From NCBI RefSeq assembly GCF_000221045.1, contig NC_015856.1:62001-126000 (forward strand): a stretch of DNA of 64,000 nt. Reading direction: 5' to 3'. The translations under genes were made by a program, and so were the position numbers. Below, in pieces: positions 1 through 7,828 of the stretch. The DNA is from Collimonas fungivorans Ter331 (GTDB lineage: Bacteria > Pseudomonadota > Gammaproteobacteria > Burkholderiales > Burkholderiaceae_D). Each line of letters starts with the position of its first letter. Position 1 is the first letter of the stretch. The notes beneath the pieces are model-generated. The model did not search any database, was not told where the DNA came from, and was given only the letters and a program-made list of their open reading frames with translations.

Positions 1-1
1 T

Positions 2-1546
2 CGTGCGCTGTCGGTGGCGCAGTTGCTGAAGGATGGCGGTTACCACACCTACATGGCGGGCAAGTGGCATATCGGTTCGGGCATTCCGGGCAGCGCCAAC
101 GGCGGCGGCCAGACTCCTGACCAGTGGGGCTTCGAGCACAGCTATGCCTTGCTCGGCGGCGCCGCCAGCAATCACTTTGCGCACGAACCGGCCGGCTCAA
201 AGAACTACACCGAAGACGGCCAGTATGTACAGCCGGGCCAGCCAGGCCAGCCGGGCGGTACAGGCGGCAGCCCGGCGCTATTCTATTCGACCGATTTCTA
301 TACGCAGCGCCTGATTTCCTACATCGATGCCAACAAGGCCGACGGCAAGCCTTTCTTCGCTTACGCAGCTTTCACTTCGCCGCATTGGCCGCTGCAAGTG
401 CCGGAGCCCTACTTGCATAACTATGCCGGCAAGTACGACCAGGGTTATGACGCCATACGCAACGCCCGCATCGCGCGCCAGAAAGCGCTCGGCATCATCC
501 CGGCCGATTTCACGCCGTTTGCCGGGGTGCCGGAGAAACTGGTGTCGTCGCCCGCCACCGTCAACAACGGCAGCGCCAACGCCAAATACATCAACGCCGT
601 GCACAGTGCGGCGCAAGGGTATTCGGACTATGGTCCGGGCGTGGTCGACAAGGCATGGAGCAGCTTGTCGCCGGCCGAAAAGAAAGCCCAGGCGCGCTAC
701 ATGGAAATCTATGCCGGCATGGTCGAAAACCTTGACCACAACATCGGCCTGCTGGTCCAGCACCTGAAGGATATCGGCGAATACGACAATACGTTCATCA
801 TGTTCCAGTCGGACAATGGCGCGGAAGGCTGGCCGATCGACTCCGGCGCCGATCCGACCGCCACCGATACCGCCAATGCAGCCGATCCCGTGTATGCGGC
901 GCTGGGCAGCGACAACGGCAAGCAGAATGCGCAGCGCCTGCAATACGGCTTGCGCTGGGCCGAGGTCAGCGCCACGCCGTTCCGCCTGACCAAGGGCTAC
1001 GCCACCGAGGGCGGCGTGTCGACGCCGCTGATCGTGCACCTGCCGGGCCAGACCACGCAGCTGCCGACCTTGCGTCCGTTCACCCACGTGACTGACAACA
1101 CCGCGACCTTCCTCGCCGTGGCCCAGATCGCCCCGCCCACACAGCCGGCGCCGCCGCTGCTCAACAGTTTGAACGGCGCCGACCAGAACGAGGGCAAGGT
1201 GGTCTACAACAACCGCTACGTTTATCCGATCAGCGGCCAGTCCCTGCTGCCGCTGCTGAACGGCCAGGGCGCGTCTGTGGTGCATAACGCGCCGTTCGGC
1301 GACGAGGCATACGGACGCGGTTACCTGCGCAGCAGCGACGGCCAGTGGAAAGCGCTCTGGACCGAACCGCCGAACGGCCCGCTGGACGGCCATTGGGAAT
1401 TGTTCGACGTGACGGTGGACCGCGGCGAGAACCATGACGTATCGGCGCAGAATCCATCCGTCATCAGTAGCCTGATCCAGCAATGGAACAACTATATGAG
1501 CGCCGTCGGCGGCGTTGAACCGCAGCGTCCGCGCGGCTATTACTGA
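2..1546 (+). CDS. Arylsulfatase, 5' end outside window
   Basis: Type I sulfatase, which hydrolyses sulfate esters using a formylglycine made from a cysteine. The frame is open to the left edge, so the N-terminus, including the CxPSR-type motif that carries the modified residue, is missing. What remains starts just after that point: a 'YMAGKWH' block that is typical of the family, a metal-site 'QSDNGAEG' around base 800, and the usual C-terminal domain ending in 'GYY'. About 514 residues are present, so only a short N-terminal part is lost. The next gene encodes the enzyme that would activate it, with a few bases between them, so the two are probably co-transcribed. Its substrate cannot be told from the sequence. 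Confidence 0.9.
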   Translation, partial: RALSVAQLLKDGGYHTYMAGKWHIGSGIPGSANGGGQTPDQWGFEHSYALLGGAASNHFAHEPAGSKNYTEDGQYVQPGQPGQPGGTGGSPALFYSTDFYTQRLISYIDANKADGKPFFAYAAFTSPHWPLQVPEPYLHNYAGKYDQGYDAIRNARIARQKALGIIPADFTPFAGVPEKLVSSPATVNNGSANAKYINAVHSAAQGYSDYGPGVVDKAWSSLSPAEKKAQARYMEIYAGMVENLDHNIGLLVQHLKDIGEYDNTFIMFQSDNGAEGWPIDSGADPTATDTANAADPVYAALGSDNGKQNAQRLQYGLRWAEVSATPFRLTKGYATEGGVSTPLIVHLPGQTTQLPTLRPFTHVTDNTATFLAVAQIAPPTQPAPPLLNSLNGADQNEGKVVYNNRYVYPISGQSLLPLLNGQGASVVHNAPFGDEAYGRGYLRSSDGQWKALWTEPPNGPLDGHWELFDVTVDRGENHDVSAQNPSVISSLIQQWNNYMSAVGGVEPQRPRGYY

Positions 1547-1553
1547 GCGCTCG

Positions 1554-2588
1554 ATGAGAATGCGGATCTGGTTAAGCGGAGCGGCAGGCGCGGCGGCCTT
1601 GCTGGCGGCGGCAGTTGCCTTGCCGTTGACGGCGAGCGGCGGCGGCCTCGACCAGCAGAACCGGGCGCGCAGCCTGGCGCCGCTGGGTTCGGAGCCGCAG
1701 TGCGAGGCGTATTCGGGGTTGCCGGCGCGCTGGGGCAGCGATCCGCAAGCCGGCATGGTGCACCTGGGCGCCGGCGCATTCGTCTTCGGCAGCAAGTTCG
1801 GTTACGAAGACGAACGCCCGCGCGGCGACGGCAAGACCAGGGTGCGCGGATTCTGGATCGACCAGACCGATGTCACCAACGCCCAGTTTTCCTCCTTCGT
1901 TGCCGCAACCGGCTATGTCAGCGATGCCGAGCGCCAGGGTGGCGGCGCGGTGTTCCACAAGCCGACGCTGGAAGAACTGAACGCGCGCGACCTGGCATGG
2001 TGGAGCTGGGTAGCCGGCGCATCGTGGCGACACCCGGCCGGCCCCGGCAGCAGCCTGGAGGGTATCGGCAACCAGCCGGTGACCATGGTGACCCAGGCCG
2101 ACGCTCTCGCCTACGCGCGCTGGCTGGGCCGCGACCTGCCCAGCGAAGCCGAATGGGAATACGCCGGCAAGGCTGGGCACGATGGCGCCGAACTCGACAC
2201 CGCGCCGCGCGACCACCACGGCAGACCGACCGCCAACTACTGGCAAGGCGTATTTCCGCTGGTTAACAACAACGAAGACGGCCACATCGGCCTGGCCCCG
2301 GTCGGCTGCTACGCGGCCAATGACTTCAAACTCTACGATATGGTTGGCAACGCATGGGAATGGACCAAAGACATCTACAGCGGATCGCACCAGGTCCACA
2401 GCAACGGCGATACCGCAGCGGTGGCGCCGGCGTCGCGCCGCCACGACACGCCGATGGTGATCAAGGGCGGTTCCTTCCTCTGCTCGCGCGATTACTGCGT
2501 GCGCTACCGCGCCTCGTCGCGCGAACAGCAGGAAGCGGATTTGCCGGCATCGCACATCGGCTTCCGCACCATCTTGCGCGACAGCTGA
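1554..2588 (+). CDS. Formylglycine-generating enzyme family protein (sulfatase activator)
   Basis: FGE/SUMF1-type protein of about 344 aa that converts the sulfatase active-site cysteine to formylglycine in an oxygen-dependent reaction. The domain runs from 'GAFVFGS' (about residue 65) to 'GFRTI' at the end. Near the C-terminus 'GGSFLCSRDYCVRYR' keeps both cysteines used by true FGE enzymes, which separates it from the many FGE-fold proteins that lack them. I chose the ATG at 1554 because it gives a clean signal peptide (hydrophobic 'AAGAAALLAAAVALPL'); an in-frame start at 1515 would overlap the sulfatase. Export suggests maturation in the envelope, where the sulfatase also probably acts. 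This pairing with the upstream gene is the strongest functional clue. Confidence 0.88.
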   Translation: MRMRIWLSGAAGAAALLAAAVALPLTASGGGLDQQNRARSLAPLGSEPQCEAYSGLPARWGSDPQAGMVHLGAGAFVFGSKFGYEDERPRGDGKTRVRGFWIDQTDVTNAQFSSFVAATGYVSDAERQGGGAVFHKPTLEELNARDLAWWSWVAGASWRHPAGPGSSLEGIGNQPVTMVTQADALAYARWLGRDLPSEAEWEYAGKAGHDGAELDTAPRDHHGRPTANYWQGVFPLVNNNEDGHIGLAPVGCYAANDFKLYDMVGNAWEWTKDIYSGSHQVHSNGDTAAVAPASRRHDTPMVIKGGSFLCSRDYCVRYRASSREQQEADLPASHIGFRTILRDS

Positions 2589-2593
2589 CGGGC

Positions 2594-3358
2594 ATGCTGG
2601 CCGCCAGCCTGCTCGGGATTGTCGTGCCGCATGCGTATGCCGCGCCGAACGTGATCAGGGTCGGCGTGACGCCTGGCACGCATGCCGAGATCATGGAACA
2701 AGTGCGGCGTCTTGCATTAACCGGCGGCCTGAAGCTGGAGGTGGTTGTGTTCGATGACAAGAACCGTATCGATGCCGCGCTGGCGGCAGGCAAGATCGAC
2801 GCCGCCAGTTTCGAGGACGGCCCGGGTTTCGAAGCGCAGCGCCGGCGTTACGCGCTGGCCGGCATAGGCAGCACCGTCACCTTGCCGATGGCGCTTTACT
2901 CGCGCAAGCTGAAGACGCTCACGCAGCTGCAGCGCGGCGCCACGATCGCGATTCCGGCCGATGCAGCGGGCACCGCAAGGGCGCTGGTGTTGCTGCAGAA
3001 TTTCACGCTGCTGACATTTTCCGATCGCGCCGGCTTGCACGCAACGCTGGCCGATATCACCGGCAACCGCCTGCATCTGAACATCCGGCAAGTGCCGCGT
3101 TCGCAGCTGTTTGCCGCATTGGAGCAGGTGGCGTTCGCAGTGATCGACAGCGCCGACGCCGCCAAGGCCGGCCTGTATCCGGCGCGCGACAGCATCGGTA
3201 TCGAGGATGCGCGCTCGCCCTGGCAGAATGTGCTGGCGGTGCGCGCCGGCGACCGCAACGAGCCCTGGGTGGCGCCGCTGCTTGCCGCCTATCATTCCGA
3301 ACCGGTGGCGAAATTCATCCTGGAACGTTACCAGGACTCGGTGCGCAGGCCGTGGTGA
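2594..3358 (+). CDS. MetQ/NlpA-family ABC substrate-binding protein
   Basis: Periplasmic binding protein of about 254 aa resembling MetQ: 'VGVTPGTHAEIME' near the N-terminus, then 'IPADAAGTARALVLLQ' and a 'SEPVAKFILERYQ' ending, all in the family order. Signal peptide is 'MLAASLLGIVVPHAYA'; there is no lipobox, so it is probably soluble rather than a lipoprotein like E. coli MetQ. It starts 5 bases after the FGE stop, so translation is probably coupled; a clear ribosome site is not visible. No permease or ATPase gene is next to it, so it is an orphan that may serve a transporter elsewhere. Its place after a sulfatase pair suggests binding of a sulfur-containing compound, which is inference. 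Confidence 0.8.
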   Translation: MLAASLLGIVVPHAYAAPNVIRVGVTPGTHAEIMEQVRRLALTGGLKLEVVVFDDKNRIDAALAAGKIDAASFEDGPGFEAQRRRYALAGIGSTVTLPMALYSRKLKTLTQLQRGATIAIPADAAGTARALVLLQNFTLLTFSDRAGLHATLADITGNRLHLNIRQVPRSQLFAALEQVAFAVIDSADAAKAGLYPARDSIGIEDARSPWQNVLAVRAGDRNEPWVAPLLAAYHSEPVAKFILERYQDSVRRPW

Positions 3359-3373
3359 ACCAGCGCACGTGAT

Positions 3374-4099
3374 TCAGGCCTGGGGACCGGCCTTGCTTTC
3401 AGCCGGCAGGGCCGCAGCCATCAGCACCGCATCGCGCTTGTCCAGCAAGTGCTGGCGCAATATCGCCGCCAGCCGTTTGCCGTCGCGCGCTTCCAGCGCT
3501 TTGACCATCTCGTCGTGGTCGTGCGCGGCGCTATCCCATTTGGTCGGCTGGAAATTCGATTTGAAGCGCAGTGCCTTCAGGCGCCGGTTCAGGCCGAGGT
3601 AAGTCTGGCGCAGGACTGAATTGCGGGCAGCATCGTTGATCTTGTCGTGTATCGCCTGGTTACGGCTGTAATAACCTGGCAGATCGTTCTGCGCCTTGCA
3701 AGCCAGCATCGCATAGTGCAAGGCCTTGATCTCGGCCAGTTCGACCGGCGTGATGCGGTCGCAGGCCAGCTCGCCCGACATCGCTTCCAGGCCGCTCATC
3801 AGTTCGAAGGTTTCCCAGATTTCGGTTTCCGACATCTTGGAGACCGACGCCCCCCGGTTCGGCGATATCTCTATCAAGCCTTCGGCCGCCAGCACCTTCA
3901 GCGCTTCACGCAACGGCGTGCGGGAAATCCCCAGCGTTTCGCATAACTCCCGCTCATTGAGCTTGGTGCCCGGCGTCAGCACCGCTTCGACGATCAGGTT
4001 GCGCAAATGGTCAACCACCGTGTCGTGCAAGCGCTGGCGCTCCAGTTTGGGCACCAGGGGAGCAGGTTTTTCTTCTTGCCCGGTTATCGCATTTTGCAT
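3374..4099 (-). CDS. GntR-family (FadR/FCD type) transcriptional regulator
   Basis: Regulator of 241 aa. Residues about 20-90 form a winged helix ('LNERELCETLGISRTPLREALKVL', the classic GntR signature), followed by an all-helical FCD ligand domain ending near residue 225. FCD proteins usually bind a small organic acid. The gene is divergent to the aminotransferase operon starting at 4359. A 16-bp dyad (4091-4106) lies over its own start codon and the same dyad in reverse (4319-4334) lies just before the operon, so it very probably controls both itself and the operon. The effector is unknown; a substrate of the operon is the natural guess. Confidence 0.9.
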   Translation of the reverse strand: MQNAITGQEEKPAPLVPKLERQRLHDTVVDHLRNLIVEAVLTPGTKLNERELCETLGISRTPLREALKVLAAEGLIEISPNRGASVSKMSETEIWETFELMSGLEAMSGELACDRITPVELAEIKALHYAMLACKAQNDLPGYYSRNQAIHDKINDAARNSVLRQTYLGLNRRLKALRFKSNFQPTKWDSAAHDHDEMVKALEARDGKRLAAILRQHLLDKRDAVLMAAALPAESKAGPQA

Positions 4100-4106
4100 T
4101 CAAAAT
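4091..4106. promoter_or_regulatory. Candidate GntR operator 1 (autoregulatory)
   Basis: ATTTTG-4-CAAAAT dyad with perfect 6-bp arms. It covers the start codon of the GntR gene. The reverse complement of the whole 16-mer recurs at 4319-4334. This size and placement fit a GntR/FCD dimer site. Confidence 0.65.
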
Positions 4107-4318
4107 CCTTTTTTACGCGTTTGATCGTATTTTAACATCAAATACAGGGTCAAAGAATCGTTGTCTGGCGCCATTCGAGATGAATGTAAAAAAGAATAAA
4201 ACGGCTATAAAACCTCATATTTCATTGATTATTAAGGTTTTATGCTTGTTTTAAGCAAATGCCGCCATTCAGGTATTGTGAAAAATCTCTTTACGGCTGG
4301 AATTTGGACTGCTAAAGT

Positions 4319-4334
4319 ATTTTGAATGCAAAAT
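4319..4334. promoter_or_regulatory. Candidate GntR operator 2 (operon promoter)
   Basis: ATTTTG-4-CAAAAT, identical to the site at 4091-4106 read on the other strand. It ends 24 bases before the ATG at 4359, in the position for blocking transcription or early elongation of the operon. The stretch between the two sites is AT-rich and must hold both divergent promoters; I could not single out convincing -35/-10 pairs. Confidence 0.65.
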
Positions 4335-4358
4335 ACAATTTGTTCAAAGGAGGCATAC

Positions 4359-5576
4359 ATGTTGACACTAGATTTCCATCCGGCCGGCCGTCATTTCCTG
4401 CAGATCCCGGGCCCTAGTCCGGTGCCTGACCGGATTTTGCGCGCCATGAGTTATCCGACCATCGACCATCGCGGCCCGGAATTCGGCGCGCTGGGTTTGC
4501 AGGTGCTGGCAGGCATCAAGAAGATTTTCAAGACCGTGCAACCGGTGGTGATCTATCCGGCTTCCGGCACCGGCGCCTGGGAAGCAGCGCTGACCAACAC
4601 CCTGAGCGCCGGCGATACGGTGCTGATGTACGAGACCGGGCATTTCGCCACGCTCTGGAAAAAAATGGCCGAAGCGCTGGGTTTGAAGCCGGAGTTCCTC
4701 GGCCTGCCAGGCATCGAAGGCTGGCGCCACGGGGTGCAGGCCGACCGCATCGAACAGCGCCTGCGCCAGGACAGCGAGCATCAGATCAAGGCAGTGTGCG
4801 TGGTCCATAACGAAACCTCGACCGGCGTCACGTCCGACATCGCCGCCGTGCGCAGGGCGATCGACGCCGCCGGCCACCCGGCCCTGCTGATCGTCGATAC
4901 GATTTCCGGCCTGGCTTCGGCCGATTACCGCCATGACGAATGGGGCGTCGACGTCACCGTGTCGGGATCGCAAAAAGGCTTGATGCTGCCGCCGGGCATC
5001 AGCTTCAATGCGGTATCGCAGAAAGCCATCGCCGCCAGCAAGAACGCCAAGCTGCCGAAAGCATTCTGGGACTGGACCGACATCATCGAGATGAACCAGG
5101 CCGGCTACTGGCCCTACACGCCCAACACCAATCTGCTGTACGGACTGTCGGAAGCGCTGGAGATGATCCTCGGCGAAGGCCTGGACAATGTCTTTGCTCG
5201 CCATCAACGTCTGGCCAGCGCTTGCCGCGACGCCGTGCGCGCCTGGGGCCTGGAAATCCAATGCGCCGATCCTGCGCTGTATTCGCCGGTGCTGACCGGC
5301 GTGATGACGCCGCCAGGTTTCGACGCCGATGCGATCCGCAAGATCATCTATGAAAACTTCAACATGTCGCTCGGCACCGGGCTCGGAAAAATGAAGGGTG
5401 GCATGTTCCGTATCGGCCACCTGGGCGAAGCCAACGACCTGACCCTGATGGCGACCCTGGCCGGCTGCGAAATGGGACTGAAGCTGGCCGGCGTGCCGCT
5501 GGCCGGCAGCGGCGTGGTGGCGGCGATGGACAACCTGGCTGCGCAAAAGAGCAAACCGGTATTGAAAGCCGCATAG
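4359..5576 (+). CDS. Serine/alanine-glyoxylate aminotransferase-like PLP enzyme
   Basis: Class V aminotransferase of about 405 aa. The N-terminal 'QIPGPSPVPDRILRAM' and 'SGTGAWEAAL' blocks, and 'SGSQKGLMLPPG' with the PLP-binding lysine, match the serine-glyoxylate / alanine-glyoxylate family. The likely reaction moves an amino group onto glyoxylate, giving glycine. The start is the ATG at 4359, set by a strong AAGGAGG five bases upstream; an in-frame ATG at 4326 lies inside the operator and has no ribosome site. First gene of a four-gene operon with a transporter, a hydratase and a flavin dehydrogenase, so it probably handles a glyoxylate or 2-oxoacid product of that pathway. Confidence 0.85.
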   Translation: MLTLDFHPAGRHFLQIPGPSPVPDRILRAMSYPTIDHRGPEFGALGLQVLAGIKKIFKTVQPVVIYPASGTGAWEAALTNTLSAGDTVLMYETGHFATLWKKMAEALGLKPEFLGLPGIEGWRHGVQADRIEQRLRQDSEHQIKAVCVVHNETSTGVTSDIAAVRRAIDAAGHPALLIVDTISGLASADYRHDEWGVDVTVSGSQKGLMLPPGISFNAVSQKAIAASKNAKLPKAFWDWTDIIEMNQAGYWPYTPNTNLLYGLSEALEMILGEGLDNVFARHQRLASACRDAVRAWGLEIQCADPALYSPVLTGVMTPPGFDADAIRKIIYENFNMSLGTGLGKMKGGMFRIGHLGEANDLTLMATLAGCEMGLKLAGVPLAGSGVVAAMDNLAAQKSKPVLKAA

Positions 5577-5596
5577 GAACAGACACAGCGGAAACC

Positions 5597-5630
5597 GCTC
5601 CGGCACCGTCCCGCAGAGGACGGGCGGAGC
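5597..5630 (+). other. Intercistronic stem-loop between aminotransferase and transporter
   Basis: Strong hairpin made of GCTCCG/CGGAGC outer arms and CCGTCC/GGACGG inner arms with a six-base loop. No T-run follows, so it is not an intrinsic terminator. Such stems often protect the upstream message or dampen downstream expression; here that would favour the aminotransferase over the membrane transporter. Confidence 0.5.
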
Positions 5631-5684
5631 AAGGATAAAGATGTCCTGCGGCGTTTGCCGGCCACCATAATATTGGAGACAACA

Positions 5685-6968
5685 ATGAAACACCTGCGTT
5701 TGCGCGCGACCACCGTCGTGCTGATCATGTTATGCCTGATGTATTTCATTACCTACCTGGACCGCGTCAACGTCAGCACCGCCGCGGCCGGATTCGGCAA
5801 AGAATTCGATCTGTCGAAAACCCAGATCGGCCTGGTGTTTTCCGCATTCGCCTACCCTTACCTGGTGTTCCAGATCATCGGCGGCTGGGTCAGCGACAAG
5901 TTCGGCGCCAAGCGCACCCTGATCTATTGCGGAATCCTGTGGGGCATCGCCACCATCCTGACCGGCTTTGCCGGCGGCCTGTTTTCACTGCTGCTGGCGC
6001 GGCTGCTGCTGGGCCTGGGCGAAGGCGCCACCTTCCCCGCCGCCACCAGCGCCATGTCGCGCTGGGTCGCCAAGGAAAACCGCGGTTTCGCCCAGGGCGT
6101 CACGCATGCGTTCGCCCGCATCGGCAATGCGGTCGCGCCCACCTTGGTGGTGTTCATCATGGCCACCCACGGCTGGCGCGAATCCTTCTATATCTGCGGG
6201 GTGATCAGCCTGGTCTGGGTATTGGTGTGGGCATTTGTATTTGCCGAACATCCGGAAAAACATCCGCGCATCACCAAGGAAGAACTGGCGATACTGCCGG
6301 CAGTCAAGAAAAGCACGCCGAAGATTCCATGGGGGCCGCTGTTCAAGCGCATGCTGCCGGTGACCATCGTCTATTTCTGCTATGGCTGGACCTTGTGGTT
6401 GTTCCTGAGCTGGATTCCGCAATATTTCCTGCACAGCTACGACCTCGATATCAAGAAATCGGCGCTGTTCGCTTCCAGCGTGTTCTTTGCCGGGGTGATC
6501 GGCGATACCTTGGGCGGCATCGTAAGCGACAGGATCCTGAAGCGCACCGGCAACCTGAAGCGGGCGCGCAGCCAGATGGTGTCGGTCTGCATGCTGCTGA
6601 CGCTGTTGTCGCTGCTGCCGTTGCTCGTCACCCACAATGTCTACGTCTCAATACTTTGCCTGAGCGCCGGTTTCTTTTTTGCCGAAATGACGATCGGCCC
6701 GATGTGGGCGATTCCGATGGATATCGCTCCGCAGTATTCAGGCACCGCCAGCGGCATGATGAATACCGGCTCGGCGCTGGCGGCGATCATCTCGCCGGTG
6801 CTGTCCGGCTACCTGATCGACCGCTTCGGCAGCTGGGAACTGCCGTTCGTCGGCAGCATGATCCTGATGGGATTCGGCGTGCTGCTGGCGTTCCGCATGC
6901 AGCCTGACAGCAAGTTCGAGCACAGCGTGGCGGATGGCGCGGCCAATTCGTTGAAAGCCGGGGCCTAG
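5685..6968 (+). CDS. MFS transporter, anion:cation symporter type
   Basis: Major facilitator protein of about 427 aa with twelve expected membrane segments. The start region 'MYFITYLDRVNVSTAA' and 'GGWVSDKFGAKRTL' loop are typical of the anion:cation symporter group that imports organic acids such as hexuronates, glucarate or tartrate. The ATG at 5685 is preceded by TTGGAGA; the in-frame ATG at 5655 would add residues without a ribosome site. It sits between the aminotransferase and the hydratase, so it probably imports the acid broken down by the operon. The substrate cannot be named from sequence alone. Confidence 0.85.
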   Translation: MKHLRLRATTVVLIMLCLMYFITYLDRVNVSTAAAGFGKEFDLSKTQIGLVFSAFAYPYLVFQIIGGWVSDKFGAKRTLIYCGILWGIATILTGFAGGLFSLLLARLLLGLGEGATFPAATSAMSRWVAKENRGFAQGVTHAFARIGNAVAPTLVVFIMATHGWRESFYICGVISLVWVLVWAFVFAEHPEKHPRITKEELAILPAVKKSTPKIPWGPLFKRMLPVTIVYFCYGWTLWLFLSWIPQYFLHSYDLDIKKSALFASSVFFAGVIGDTLGGIVSDRILKRTGNLKRARSQMVSVCMLLTLLSLLPLLVTHNVYVSILCLSAGFFFAEMTIGPMWAIPMDIAPQYSGTASGMMNTGSALAAIISPVLSGYLIDRFGSWELPFVGSMILMGFGVLLAFRMQPDSKFEHSVADGAANSLKAGA

Positions 6969-7017
6969 GGGTGCTGCCCGATCTGGTCATGCAGTCACAA
7001 TTACTACAAGGGTTTTC

Positions 7018-7785
7018 ATGATTTCTTCGCAATCTCCGCAAGAACGGCTGGCGCATCTGCTGAGCGCGGCATATGGCAAACATGCGGCAGTCGAATGCAT
7101 CCCGCAGGAACTGGAACCGGCCAGTGCCGAGGATGCTTACCTGGTGCAGCAGGCATTCCTGCGGCAAAGGCAGGCGCGGATAGGCGGCTGGAAGATAGGC
7201 GCAAAATCGAACAAGGGACCGATACAGGGCGCACCGTTGCCGGCGGAGCGCATTTATCCGGCTACCTCGGTAGTCGAACGCGCGGATTACCCGGTGCTGG
7301 GCATCGAGCTGGAAATCATGTTTTGTTTCGATAGCGATTTCCAGCCCGGAGCGGCGCCGGTCCCGGAGCAGGAAGTCATGAGTCACATAAGCACGATGGC
7401 GGCGTCGATAGAGATCGTCTCCAGCCGCATCGCCGGCTGGCCGGAAGTGCCCAAGCTGAACCAGCTGGCGGACCTGCAAAACCACGGCGCGCTGGTCAGC
7501 GGCGAATTTGTCGCTTACGACGCTGCTTTTCCGTTCTTGCACCCTGCTGCGCACCTGACCTTGAACGGCAAAGACATATTCAAGGGCAGCGCCAGCAATC
7601 CGGCCGGCGACCCGCGGCGCCTGCTGGGCTGGCTGGTGAACCACTGCCGCACGCACGGCATGGCCCTGCCTGCAGGCACGATAGTCACTACCGGATCCTA
7701 TACCGGCATCCACTTTCCGGATGAACCCGGCCTGGTGATCGGCCAGATTGCGGGTTTGCCGCCGATTCATTTCGAGCTGGCCTAA
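7018..7785 (+). CDS. 2-keto-4-pentenoate hydratase family protein (MhpD-like)
   Basis: Protein of 255 aa from the fumarylacetoacetase-like hydratase/decarboxylase group. 'GWKIGAKSNKGPIQG' and 'LGIELEIMFCF' give the family's metal-binding region, and the C-terminal 'PAGTIVTTGSYTGI' is its usual signature. Family members add water to 2-oxo-4-enoic acids made in aromatic ring cleavage or related pathways, using a divalent metal. No ring-cleavage dioxygenase gene is nearby, so here the substrate may be another unsaturated 2-oxoacid. An AAGGG lies a few bases upstream of the ATG. Third gene of the operon. Confidence 0.78.
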   Translation: MISSQSPQERLAHLLSAAYGKHAAVECIPQELEPASAEDAYLVQQAFLRQRQARIGGWKIGAKSNKGPIQGAPLPAERIYPATSVVERADYPVLGIELEIMFCFDSDFQPGAAPVPEQEVMSHISTMAASIEIVSSRIAGWPEVPKLNQLADLQNHGALVSGEFVAYDAAFPFLHPAAHLTLNGKDIFKGSASNPAGDPRRLLGWLVNHCRTHGMALPAGTIVTTGSYTGIHFPDEPGLVIGQIAGLPPIHFELA

Positions 7786-7828
7786 GCCGGGCATCGGCAA
7801 TTTTTCAAGTTTTTGACAGGACTCCATC

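Noticed and set aside
278-1795. Open frame antisense to the sulfatase
   Set aside because: Runs across two real genes with no start signal; shadow of GC-rich coding DNA.
4127-4145. Dyad GTATTT-7-AAATAC in the GntR intergenic region
   Set aside because: Occurs once, arms differ from the twin operators and DNA is AT-rich, so chance is likely.
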